From contig CP085829.1 of the NCBI GenBank assembly GCA_020809705.1, positions 5,394,001 through 5,458,000 on the forward strand: a DNA stretch of 64,000 nucleotides, in the 5' to 3' direction. The notes under the pieces are model-generated. The model was not told the origin of the DNA, searched no databases, and was given only the letters and a program-made list of their open reading frames with translations. This DNA comes from Calonectria ilicicola. Its lineage: Eukaryota > Ascomycota > Sordariomycetes > Hypocreales > Nectriaceae. Positions 49,300 to 60,827 of this stretch are shown in pieces; positions within the stretch are counted from its first letter, which is position 1, and each line of letters starts with the position of its first letter. The position numbers and the translations under genes were made by a program.

Positions 49300-52200
49300 T
49301 TCTGTCCTCTCTCTCCAGCTTAATCTCTTCCTTCCTTCGGGTCTTTTTTCCTTTATATCATTGGTACTGGGGATAAAAAGATTGCACTTGTCTGGTTCTT
49401 GATCGTTGTGTTTACGATACCATTCTGCGACGGCGACGAGGATATCACCTTCCTCACTTTCCTCCTTTTTCAACTTATATACTGCGGGTCAACAATTTCC
49501 TCTTACATGGACCCTGTATATTGGATGACAGCCACTCTGGCTATTTCTTTCTCGTCGTCTTTGATTTTTTTTTTTTTTTTTTTTTTTTGCGCGCGTCACT
49601 TGTGTTTCTTTTGCCCGACGCTGCTTTTGGGGGTTAATATCATGCGATTTCGGTTTGTTTTGTGTATACTAAAATCTGAAGATATAGAGGGAGGAAAAGC
49701 AGTCCTTGGCCTGGAGACGTTGACGTCGACAATGGCATATTGGATTTTTGCGGTTGGATCTTCCAAGGTGTTCTGCCTGCGTGGTTGATTCCTTCCATGG
49801 GGGATCGGCTTTGGATAGATTTTTCCTCCAAGTTTATAGGGGAGTCTAGGGATGATCTTATGGTTGGGTCAGGCATTGGGGATGAATGATTTGGAAGGAT
49901 GATGATAATGTGGCATAGGCTTGAAGGCATTGTGTGGTTTTGCGCTGTGTTTTGCAAACATGTTCTGGTTGGTGGTAGACAAAGTCGCATTTTCATATAT
50001 AATTCAAGCTTCATTATCGCTTTGCACTTAAGCTTCAAAAGCGCGCCGCTGATTGTGAATTATGGACATGCTCGGTTAAATTGCGATCTTCGCTGGCTTG
50101 ACGAGTTATTTTAGGTGCCAGCCTGTGGCTTCTGAGCTAGTCAAGTATTTACCCCCCATCTTTGAGTGGCTTGCTTCTTGGCTGGGTGCTAAGCTGACGG
50201 TTCGAAAAGCTGAGCTGAGACGAGGGTTAAAATTCCCAATTAGCTCCTGTGGCGTTGTAATGGTTGATTCAAGAGTAGCTCTTGGAGAGTGGTGGCTTTG
50301 CCATGATCTTACTTGTGTGTGTGATAGTGGACCAGAGAAGAGACCATAGGCGAGATGGCAAGGGGGGTGAGCTCATAGTTAGGGTGGAGGAGGGGGGATT
50401 GAACCGAGCTTAGATCTAGCCTGTCGTTGATCGTAGAGGTCATGTGAAGAGCTATTAGTCAAGTGGCTTTGGGGTTGCATAATGTGTGCTGAATTCGCGG
50501 CAAGACTTTCAGTACTGGAGGCACGAACAAATTTGGAGTAATTTGGTAATGTTGAGATGTGCTTGGGGGGCCTTGTGGTGGTGAAAATAGGCCGGTCAGG
50601 TGGTAGATGAGATACGGCTCAGGCTTCTATCGGATTCGACGAGTAGAGGACGGAAAAAAATACAATAAATATTAGTATAATGTGAAGTAGGTCACGTCTG
50701 GTTTTCTTTATCTTTGTTCATTAATTACGTCAAGATTTGGCCTTCTTTGGGTTGAACCTGTCTAATGCTCAATCAAAAGCAATAGTCTAAGACTAAATAG
50801 AGCTGAAGATGTCTTGATATTCTTGGGAAAAAAAATTGGTCACATTCATTTTATTTGCCCGCAGGATTGTTATCCGCAGCTCGAATATCAGAACACACCG
50901 GTTGTTCCTGTTCCTTGCCAAGGTGCTGATTACGACTAAAGACATCATCTTTTTGCGTTGGCAACTAGAAAGTCCCGAATACAAAATACAAACGAAGGAC
51001 AATATGCAGTCATAGAGACAGTGGTTTGATGGTGTCGTCAGGAATATATGAAATTGTAGTTGTATTTGTACATTGTTTTCGGATTCAATGCCAAGGACTA
51101 CTGATGCTCTTCTCCATACAGGAGGCATATTTGAAATAAGAAGCCATGCATTATGCATTTTAGCAATGTGATACGATCCAAGACAAGGCCCGTGGCTTGT
51201 GATGAAGCTTCCAATATGGTAGTTTTGACCTCCTTTTTGGGATGCGAAGGGAAGGTTGGCTGTTGCGTCTCGACTAGTCAATGAGCACGACTGGTAATAG
51301 GCTTAACAGTGACATCATCAATGACGATAAATGGTATTAAGAAATAATTAATCGAGAATACGATGATGAGAGTGATATAATGCGTGGTTGATATTCATCA
51401 GATACATAATGTGTGACTAAAACTGATGAGGATGAATGGTAGACCGCACTTGGTCATTCACTGATTGGCTGTTTGTGACTTGAAGGTGGATAGAGCTTTA
51501 AATATTAGTCGGGCGAGAGAACCATAAAAACAATGGAGATAGGTTGTGATTTTGAAACCATCTAGGTGTGACGATACCATCCCACAGAGAGGCGTATCGC
51601 AGAAAAATTGGCTGTACTTGAGGCTGTGTGCATTTAGAACCCAGCCTGTTCACTCCCTATGCCAGCTTGGGCCTGGGCATTAAACAAAGGCCGGGCATGT
51701 GAGATAATGCCGCGCTATCCTTGTTGTGACGATTGCGATGTAACGCTTGTGTGGTATCGAGATGTGCCATGGCTTGCATCGTCACACCATATGGCTGGGC
51801 ATGCAGGTTCTCATGCCTGAGTGAGGACTCTGTGATTGATTTGGATACCCCTGCTGTGACTGCACTGCAAGACTCGGAAACCAAGGGGACTATGCGGGGA
51901 ATGCTCCAGGATTGAGGCCTGCAAGCATGTGTCAGTCGGGGAGCGAGGCGCAGCGCTCTGGGGATTGTCCAAAACGTCGATCATTGGCATCGGGTGTGGG
52001 AATAACTTGGACATGACAGAGTCAGAGTCAGAGTGAGACGTTGGAGGGGAGTTGGGGGAGGGGGAGGGGGCTTGGGAGGGGGCTTGCAGAAGCCAATAAA
52101 GCGGAGGCGCGAGCTGCATATTGAGAAACAAAACGACATTGATTTGAGAGCTGATTGGGGGGCTGGTAAGATTGCAGTATAAGATTGCAGTACGAGTTGG

Positions 52201-52969
52201 TCAACACGAGAGAGCTGGCGTTGGCGCTGGCAGTAGCATGCATGCATGTGTGCATCCACGCATCCATTCATTCATGACGCTGAGAGCTGAGACTTGGCGC
52301 GCAAAAGAAGCTTTTTAGGGCCCGATGGGCGTGGATTGACACCAACAAAAAACCTGCTGGAGAGAAGGGAGCTGACCAACCCTAACCCTGGCCGGCGACC
52401 CTGCAGGGCGAGTTGGCTCCACCAGCCAGTCAAATGTTTGTTTCTATTGCCGCTGACCCTTGCTGCGGCTGAGTTTGTGTTTTGCTCTTTTTGTTTTTCA
52501 GCTGAGATGCCGTGTGCTGGTGGAGGATGGTATGATACCGTGGAGGAGGGGGGTGTTTGGAAGAGAAATGCGTGCAGAGCGTCTCATGGTGAGACAGGGT
52601 CTAGAATACGCAGTTGTGGCATGAGCAGCTGGGCTTGCATCCAAGACCAAGCTTGACTCCAATATCGCCGCCGTTGGAACAGACAGACACACACACGCAT
52701 ATGCTGTCTGAGGCGCAGGTCTTGGGATCCGTCCAAGCCTTAGCCTGTCCCGGAGTGGGCTGGCCAACTAGCTGGGGTTGGTGACAAGCCACATTTACAA
52801 CTCCTCGCAGCCGCCCTGCTCCCCTCACTCCTACATACACTGACTTGCGCCGAAGAGTGTGCCGAGGAGAGACAAATATCCAGCAAGGGACCTTGATAAT
52901 CCTCGCCGAGAGCAACGGCACCCACACCGACCACGCCTGGCAGATCGCCAGCGCGCCGAGCCAGCCACA
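49300..52969. other. Intergenic region medA-like / Pro-rich gene
   Basis: About 3.7 kb with no supported gene. It holds the medA 3' region with a (T)24 tract at 49565-49588, an AT-richer part from about 50640 to 51550, and the probable promoter/leader of the next gene from about 52650. A TCAGAGTCAGAGTGAGA direct repeat is at about 52019-52035. Confidence 0.5.
49565..49588. repeat. Poly(T) tract (24 T)
   Basis: Uninterrupted run of 24 T, 266 bp downstream of the medA-like stop codon; the longest homopolymer in the window. Confidence 0.9.
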
Positions 52970-55723
52970 ATGGCATACAACCCCTACTCAACCCCCTATG
53001 GCCAGGGCCAGCCTCACGGCCAGAGTCAACCACCGCCGCAGCAGCAGCCGCATCAGCAGCAGGTTTTTGCTGCCGAACTGGAGGCTCCCTTCTATCCGCC
53101 TGCGCCTACCGGCTCGCATCAGACCGCCGATGGAGGCTACGCCTTTGAGATGCCCGCCGAGGCCGTCGCGGCGCCCAAGAAAGATGAGAGCGAGCCACAG
53201 CAACCTACCAAGCAGGAGAATGTCAACTCTCCACAGACCCCAGCCAACCCTTGGCCATTTTACCTGGATGTGTCGGGATCGAAGCCTGCGGACAATGCTA
53301 ATGGAAGGTCTGGAGAGCAGCAGCAGCAGCAGCCACCGCCCGCGAACCAAGTCCAGGATCAAACGCACCATGAGAACCAGAATCACTCGCCAGCCGGAGC
53401 AGCGGCCGGAGGTCATGATGCGCCCCCCCAGATTCCTCACTCAACACGTCCACCGACGTCAGCGCCGTCCAGCCCGGATCCGGCACACCAGGCTTACTCC
53501 CCGTACCCTGCGCCGTTGAACCTGGCGCATCGCCCCGCCAAGCCGGCGTCGCCCTCGCCTTCGCAGCCGGCCTTCAAGCCGTACTCGCCTCCGGTCTCCC
53601 AAGATGAGGGTTATGCGCCACCAGTGGCCAGTCCACCATTGGGCGTCCATAGAACGCAGTCGCAGTCTACGACTCACTCAGTAGCAAACTCGGGTTCTTA
53701 TCAGCCCTACCGGCCTTTGTCGCCGCAGGTTGGCGGATCGCCTGCTGCAGCAGCTGGAGTTGCGGTCGCCGCAGTATCGACTACCACCACTCCGCCTCCC
53801 GGCACGGCGCCTCACCGGCACTCGGTCGGCGCGGCGTCGATCCAGGCTTACACCCCGCGAACGGCAAACCTTCCGCTGGCTGATGCGAACAATGGATCTC
53901 GACCGCCAACGGCTCCTCCTTCCGGTCCCCCGACGGCCCCTCCTGCGGCAGCTCCCATGGCTTCCCCGGCTCCTTGCCCGGCCGCGGCCGTTCCTGTTGC
54001 TCATGCTGCCGCGCCAGGTATTGTGCCTGGCGCTGCCCCCGGTGTAGTTCCCGGAGCCGCGCCATTAGCAGCTCCTACACCCGCGACAGCGCCTACCTCA
54101 CCAGCTCCATCAATCCAGCACACTGTTTCTCCTCTCTCCCCAGGGCATCTTCCTCCTGGAGGCCCCTTGACTGGATTTGTGACCCCTGCGTCGTCTATCA
54201 CATCCCCAACTCCAGTACAACAGCCAGTTGCAATCCCTTTCCATCAAGTCGGAACGCCTGCACCCAGTGCTGGAGTACCGTTTCCACAGCCGCAGTATGC
54301 TGCTCCTGTTGCTGCTCCGAACCATGTCCCAGGACCAACACCCACACCTCCAGTCTCGTCACCAGGAGCTGTTCAACCAACTTATCCTCCAACCGGAACA
54401 CTTCAATATCAACATCCCGTGTACTCTCCACCTATCAACTCAGAATACAACATCCCCCAACCTACCTATGCACCAACGCCCACCCCTCCAACACCGGCGA
54501 GTGCACCGGCGAGTGCACCGTTGCCTCACCAGCAGCCAGCTCAGCCCAGTTACCAACAGGTCCCTCCACCACAAGCACCTCCGTCACAGCTTCTCCCGAC
54601 CAAAACAGAGCCACTACCCTCTTCTCAGGCGATGCCAACATCGCCACCTCCTCCTTATTCACAAACAATCCCTCTGAGACCAGCAACTCAGCCCCCAGCT
54701 ACTGGACAACCGGCGACGTTCCAACCTCCTTCGCCTGCGTCAGTTGCTCCGGGTCACGTTTCTCCTCACCATACTCCGCCGCCTGGACAGGCTCAGGTTC
54801 CGGGTCCTACCCCTCCCCCAGGACAGTATCCTGCTGGGACGGCACCAACTCCTGGCCATTTCCAGGCTCATGGTCAAGCTCCTCCACCTGGGCAAGCTTT
54901 TGCTCCAGGTCAATATTCTGCACCTGGATATGCGTCTCCTGTGGGCCAAGTCAGTGGAGTGACCTATCCTCCCAGTCAAGCCCCTCCTACCCAGTTCCAA
55001 TCCCAAGGGCATGCGCCAGCGCCTGGCCAAGCACTACCTCCTGGTCAAGCACCTCCGCCAGGCCATATTCACCCTCAGGCTCAATATGCCCCACCAGGTG
55101 CCTACGCCCCTCCTGGCCATGCCCCTCAAGTGTCAGGTCAAATGCCATACTCCCAATATCCGGTTCAGCCTACGTACGCACCGACCGGGACACCACTAGG
55201 ACAGATTCCAGGACAAGATTCTCACGGGCTTTCTGTGCCTCCGCTACCTCCACGGCCAGTTTCTTCAAACAGCCATCATCCTAATCTGGCACCAGGAACC
55301 TTCGGTGCCCCAACAGGCTACAACCCTGCCAACTTTCCTCCCCCGCCTAAAACCTACTATAGCCCACCTCCGCAGGCTCAACAAGCAGCAAAGCCTACAT
55401 CAGGAAAACTGTTTACCAGTGCTAATGCGAAGAAGTTGTTTGATAAAACCAACCAACTCCTTGAAACAAAAGTGGCGCCGATGCTCCAAGGAGCGGTAGA
55501 TTCAAAGTACAGGCCTGGAAATGGCCAACAGCAGCAAGGTCAGCATCAACAGGGACAGCATCAGCAGAATCAACAGCAGCAAGGCTATCACCAGCAGACT
55601 CCTCCCACACAATACCAGGCTCATTTTCAGACAACACCTGCCCCTCAGTATTACGGAGCTCAGCCAACCGGGACGCAACCTAGCACGCAGGGGTCGGGAC
55701 ACACTTGGCAGCAGCGGTGGTGA
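52970..55723 (+). CDS. Proline/glutamine-rich protein of unknown function
   Basis: Single-exon 917-aa frame starting MAYNPYSTPYGQ, the first in-frame ATG (ACAATGG context). Almost the whole chain is low complexity: Pro, Gln, Ala, Ser, Thr and Tyr, with poly-Gln and poly-Pro runs. From about 600 to 770 it carries loose PGQ/PPGQ/APPG repeats (for example GQAPPPGQAFAPGQYSAPGY). One compact, charged, helix-prone segment stands out at about 806-845 (SGKLFTSANAKKLFDKTNQ, LETKVAPMLQGAVDS), followed by a QQQGQHQQGQ tail. I do not recognise a family. The composition suits a condensate-forming or scaffold protein, but this is inference. No signal peptide or membrane segment is visible. Confidence 0.85.
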   Translation: MAYNPYSTPYGQGQPHGQSQPPPQQQPHQQQVFAAELEAPFYPPAPTGSHQTADGGYAFEMPAEAVAAPKKDESEPQQPTKQENVNSPQTPANPWPFYLDVSGSKPADNANGRSGEQQQQQPPPANQVQDQTHHENQNHSPAGAAAGGHDAPPQIPHSTRPPTSAPSSPDPAHQAYSPYPAPLNLAHRPAKPASPSPSQPAFKPYSPPVSQDEGYAPPVASPPLGVHRTQSQSTTHSVANSGSYQPYRPLSPQVGGSPAAAAGVAVAAVSTTTTPPPGTAPHRHSVGAASIQAYTPRTANLPLADANNGSRPPTAPPSGPPTAPPAAAPMASPAPCPAAAVPVAHAAAPGIVPGAAPGVVPGAAPLAAPTPATAPTSPAPSIQHTVSPLSPGHLPPGGPLTGFVTPASSITSPTPVQQPVAIPFHQVGTPAPSAGVPFPQPQYAAPVAAPNHVPGPTPTPPVSSPGAVQPTYPPTGTLQYQHPVYSPPINSEYNIPQPTYAPTPTPPTPASAPASAPLPHQQPAQPSYQQVPPPQAPPSQLLPTKTEPLPSSQAMPTSPPPPYSQTIPLRPATQPPATGQPATFQPPSPASVAPGHVSPHHTPPPGQAQVPGPTPPPGQYPAGTAPTPGHFQAHGQAPPPGQAFAPGQYSAPGYASPVGQVSGVTYPPSQAPPTQFQSQGHAPAPGQALPPGQAPPPGHIHPQAQYAPPGAYAPPGHAPQVSGQMPYSQYPVQPTYAPTGTPLGQIPGQDSHGLSVPPLPPRPVSSNSHHPNLAPGTFGAPTGYNPANFPPPPKTYYSPPPQAQQAAKPTSGKLFTSANAKKLFDKTNQLLETKVAPMLQGAVDSKYRPGNGQQQQGQHQQGQHQQNQQQQGYHQQTPPTQYQAHFQTTPAPQYYGAQPTGTQPSTQGSGHTWQQRW

Positions 55724-55984
55724 GAATGCATCTTGTTTAAGATAAGAGGAGAGTTTTGTAAGTTTAAAGCAATGGTGTGGTTAGATTTACACGAGTTGGG
55801 TTTTTTTTGCATCCGAGGAAATCATATAGCAAGCGAGCATAACTAAAAATTTAAACTGGCATATAAACGAGTTGGCAATGATCGTGATTTAGCTGTCGAG
55901 TGACGTGATGAATGGTAATATATTGAATGGGTGCTAGTCATGATATTGGCTGGGCTTTTTCTTCTCTTGGTGTAGGGCTCGAAA

Positions 55985-55990
55985 AATAAA
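55985..55990 (+). terminator. Candidate poly(A) signal of Pro-rich gene
   Basis: AATAAA hexamer 262 bp after the stop codon at 55723; candidate only. Confidence 0.3.
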
Positions 55991-58900
55991 ACCATACTAT
56001 ACGAATTGGTTTCGGGTTGGTATACTATTTAGTATACAAGTTATCCACTTGTAGCATAAAAAACGGAGAATGGAGCTTACCGTTGAAACGAATTATGGAC
56101 GTCCTCAACAGTAACGGCGTCAATCTAGCTACTGCAAGAAATCTAGCCGACTGACGTCAATGTCCGTCTCCGCACGATAAGATTATTGACGAGACCATGT
56201 CACTAAGCCACATATTGACTGCAGATAGAGGGGCACCGTGGCGTATGTGTGGCTATGCCTTAAAAATGGCTTTGTTTGAAACCTGTCGGGGGATGACAAC
56301 ACGAGAAGGTACGATACTCGCATAAATGAGCCCAGTCCCGAAACAACGGGCGCACTAGAAAATCACGAATGCATGCATTGTCACGCTTTTTTTTTTGGCA
56401 GCCGCCATACTCGTGTTGGTGACCCAGTGGTCCCCCCCCCAATTACGATGGGCCGCCTGGAGACAGGGCCACAATTGCGGCGTCTGGTGCATCTGATTGA
56501 GAGCTTTGGCGCCTTGAGTTGACGGTTGGTGATGGGTAAGCATAATTGCACATGTGCTGGCACAAAAGTGGCAGGACGGCGTTGGATTGCTTATGGAGGG
56601 TGCTGGGTTCCTCAGAGCAAGATAGCAGGGGGGGTACAGCTCGGCTGGGGCTGGGGTGTTGAGATGGAGATGGAGATGGCCGATTGCCGCGGAACTAATT
56701 GGAGGTCACACACTCGGATGTGAGCAAAAGCATGGGATGGCACGTAAAGCATCGCTATCTATCGTTGGGGGAGCTGGGCACAGCGGCGCAGACATGGGCG
56801 TAGTACATGGGATGCAGGTTACAATGGCCGTATAATCCTTTCCCGGGTGTTTCATTCGTTACGCGGAGCATGGTATGCGGGTCTAGAATCTGGCTTGGTG
56901 AGAAATGTCTTGTCCCTTCGCTTCGCCTTCGGACGGGACGGGGGGACAATTAGAGTGGCGGGCTCGCGGAGGCGGATGATTTTTTTTCTTTGGTTGATGT
57001 TACACTAGCTGGGACGATTGTCTTAAATGTGGTATTGGGCTGAAAACGGGACGAGGGGGGGAGGAGAAGGCAGAAGGAAATACAAGGGGCCAGAGAGACA
57101 CAGTGACATTTCTTCAGCCAAATCAATTAATAGCTTGTCTTTGTCTGCAACCGGACTGAGACACCAAAAAACACGAGAGGGGACGGTGAGGGGAAGGAGC
57201 TGAGCTAGCTAAGCTAGAGCAACACAAGACCTTGATTTGTTCCCATGACCTCTGCGCTGCAAGGGAAGACCTGGAGCTAGGATGGTAATCCTAAAGCCGT
57301 TGTTTGCTTTGGCGGGGTGGGACATTGGAGCAGAAGCAAAAAGGAAAACCGCGTCGCGTCGAGGGGAGCACAGTACAGGATGCAGCGGAGATGATACCTG
57401 CCAGTCTCTCATGTTTTTTCAGCACCCCAACGAGGTGCAGGCACCTTAATAAAAAAGAAAAAAGTGGACAGGATGGAGCTGTTGACCTTCCCTCTGCTCC
57501 GGTTGATACATTGACCAGACGGGAACGGGATGGATGATGGATTGGCGGGATGAGATGTGATAGCGGGGGTGTGCTGCTAATAATAACGCCGGGAGCGCGC
57601 ACTGGGCCGCACTGGAGTGGTCGGGGTATGCCGTGGCATTGCAGCATGTCATTCTGTATCGGCGTGTCGATCTCCAGGTCTGGATTTGCATGGGCCTGTC
57701 TGCGCTGTGTCAGGACATGGACGGGCTTACACATCATGCCAGGTTTGGGGATGACGGCCGAGCGAAACCAGGGATCATGGGGTCAAATGTGAGGAAAAAG
57801 AAAAGACGGAGGAGCATTGCATCGGAGGGAAAAAAGCAAAAACGAGAAAAATTCACACTTGTTGGACGTCAGACATTGTCAATTTGTCGGCCAGCCTGCG
57901 GCCGCCAGTCAATGGGTTGCAAGCAATGCCGTGTCACCCTATTTTGCCGCCCGCAACACGCCCTTCCCCTCTCATTTACAAGCTCGTCGTCAAATGTGAT
58001 AGGCAGGGCAGTCAAAGACATGCGAGAAGGGATGCGGAGGAGCAACCACAAACCGGCCGACAACAAAGAGGCTAAACAAGGAAAAAGGAATTTACAACAT
58101 GACGCGGGCGCCTTGCAGAGGCATCAGCGTCGACATGGCTGACCTCGACGCCTGTGAGTCGCTCACCGTCCCTGGCCCCTGTACAAATCACAACTGCAGG
58201 GCCATCTCACAGTGTGCCGCCCAGGCGCCTCTTTTCAAGAGGCCTGCACGCCAGCGAGGAAGCCTGGGAGACAGATGCAGGCCGCGCGCTTCTTGGCATC
58301 AGACTACGGCGCCATGTTTCCGGGAGGTGGAGGCAGGTCTACAGGACCAGCACAAGGGCGCGCGTAGCCGCTGACGGACGGAAACATGGGCTACCAGACG
58401 CCAAGAGTTGGACTCGATCATAGCGCACGCCCTGCTGCTGCAAACCACATCGTCTGACCCATGAAGCTCGAGTTACCTGACAAGGGCGCGGTCATGCCGT
58501 TTGTGTGCCTCTCGTTCTGGTGGCCGGCCCGGCCGATCTTAAGCCTAGTCGGTAAAGGCGATGGAAGGAGGAAAAAAAAAAACGGCCGGCGCGATGACGC
58601 CCAGATCGGTCGGAGCTCAATGCTCAACAAAGGGGGGCTCGACTTTGAATCATGGAATCCATTGCAACGTCATGGCAATGAAAAAAAGAAGGGTTCTATT
58701 TGTTCCAGGCTAGCCAGCGACTCAGCTTGGGGGGCCAGCTAGGCGGTCTGTGGCGGTGGGCTGTCGATTCAGCGCACTGATTTTGGCGTCCATGCGCTGT
58801 CTGCCCCTGGTAACACATCCATGCTGCTGGAGAAGATGATGAAATTGGGCCTGGCAAGCAAAGAAAATACATTGCAACACCGAACGGAGATGGGTAAGAG

Positions 58901-58999
58901 GGTCAAATGTCAAAAGAAATAAAATCAGGAGATTGCTGCGCATGTCTACGAGGTAGCAGGCCGAGTACATGCCGAGTAACACGAGCGGTGAAATAGGCA

Positions 59000-59021
59000 C
59001 ACCACCACCACCACCACCACG
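59000..59021. repeat. (ACC)n trinucleotide repeat
   Basis: Seven tandem ACC units in an intergenic stretch. Confidence 0.8.
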
Positions 59022-60408
59022 AGCTAACCAACCAGCCAAGAAGAAAAAAAAACAAGAAAGATATCGGACTCCTCCGTGGGATGTGAAATGAGGCAATCCA
59101 TATGAGGATCATGCGTCAATATCCAATGTCGTTACCCGAGATTTTACAATGGACATACATTTTGCATGTCTCCCCCTCTGCAATGGAGACGTTGTCTGTG
59201 CTCCATCTCATTCGGCCGTCGCATCGTCTCCACTTTTGGACTACCGTCATGCCCAGTGAACAGTGACGAACGAGGGAGCGAGGCAACCAAGAGGGGGGGC
59301 AAAAGGGCGCGCCGTTGCCGACATCGCGGAATTTTAGGGGTGGGATTGTCGAGCGTGATGGGCTTTTAGAGCCGCCCTTTTAGTCCAGACGGATGCCAAT
59401 CAGTGCCGGTTCCGTGGGCACGGCAGCGATCCGCACTCCCTCTTCTGTGTTAGATGGTGGTGAGAGAGGTACCTAGCAATAGTGACCTGGACTAAGAGAC
59501 GGAGAGCCCTTGCGAGCTTTGCATCCCCGTCCTCCTCCGGGCGCCCATTGCGTCCTTCTTTGCTGCAGCATTTATTGTCCCACCTTCATATGATCCGAGA
59601 AGGGATGTGTGGTATTGCTTTGGATGACAGGGAATAGGATAGGTAGCGTAGAAGGGCTAGAAAAAAGGAACACACGTCCGTCCCGTCACATCACATCAAA
59701 GGGACGACCGACGCCTCAAGGGAAGCCCCAGGACCAAATAGCACCCCTGGACAGAGCATGGTAATAAGCCCCAGCCTGCAGCAGCCCAAAGCGCCCAGGC
59801 CAGCCCGATGCCCAAAAGGCCTGGCCCCAAAAGAAAGCCCAGCCGCAGCAAACACCTCCCAGTCAATAGCAGCTTAGGGACCTGGACACCCTGTAAACCG
59901 CAGCGGTCTGCTCCTGGCTATAGCTCGTTCGTCGGTAGGTAACCTCTGTTCTGGGCACACTGGGCACACACCCACAGGCCACAGCCCGCATCCGCACCAC
60001 GCTCACCCGACCGGGCGGCTGGCTCAGGCTCAGGTTCAACCCGCCCCCAAAGCTGCTCCCTCAAATTCCTCCCTTCGCCGCAGTCCCTTCCTTTCTTTCC
60101 CTCCTCTCCTCCTCTCTCCCCCCACAACCCATCATCCACATTTCACCACCACGACCGACCACGCCGACGGTTCGTTTTCTTATTTCCTCAGCTCCTTCCA
60201 CAACCATTGCTGAGCCCATTTCTCGACGACGGGGGTTTTTTTCTCTCTCACCATCTCGTCCTCGCCAACCCTCGACCATCTCGCGTTTTCCCGCAACCCG
60301 CAGCTCTCTGCCGACCAGCACGCCGAACCCGCGCGTTTCTGACCGCCTCCACCCACTGGGGAACTTGTGTTGCAGGTTAGCCTTTACCTTTTTTGTCTCT
60401 CGTTCACG

Positions 60409-60432
60409 GCGTTTGCGTTTGCGTTTGCGTCT
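60409..60432. repeat. GCGTTT hexamer repeat in CK1 leader
   Basis: Three perfect GCGTTT units plus one GCGTCT in the pyrimidine-rich sequence 0.4 kb before the CK1 start codon. Confidence 0.85.
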
Positions 60433-60827
60433 GCATTCGCGTTATACTCTTCCCATCCAGAACTCTCGTCCGCCGGTTCCTAAACCCGCTGCTACTGCAA
60501 ACGCGTTTCTCTCACCTGACATCCCGAGCTCACGCTTGGCCGTCGAGTTGACCCGTTACCCCATCTCGACTTACGTCGGAGTTTGCCTTGTGGCGTTGCC
60601 CGTTGCCCACCGCCCTGGGCAAACCTGATTTTGCCCCTCTCACTCCAGCACCTCGTCATCATTTATTCATTCACTCCTGTCTTTCTCCACCAGCCCCCCT
60701 ACTTCGCCCACTCGTATCTGACCTGAAATAGCCATATCCGGCTCGCAGATTTACTCTCCATCAACAGCAAAATTTTACCTAGTTTTTACCTCCCTCCTCA
60801 CAAGGACGGAGCATCACAGCCGACAAA

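Larger units (their letters stand above)
55724..60827. other. 5.1-kb intergenic region upstream of CK1
   Basis: No supported gene. Holds the 3' region of the Pro-rich gene (AATAAA at 55985), an 8-bp-stem inverted repeat at 56020-56037, GGAGAT repeats near 56663, an ACC repeat at 59000-59021, and from about 60020 a pyrimidine-rich promoter/leader for CK1 with a GCGTTT repeat at 60409-60432. Confidence 0.5.

Noticed and set aside
53974..55284. 436-codon second open frame inside the Pro/Gln-rich gene
   Set aside because: It is the +1 shadow of CCN/CAG-rich codons (Ser/Cys/Thr-rich product); no start context and no independent domain.
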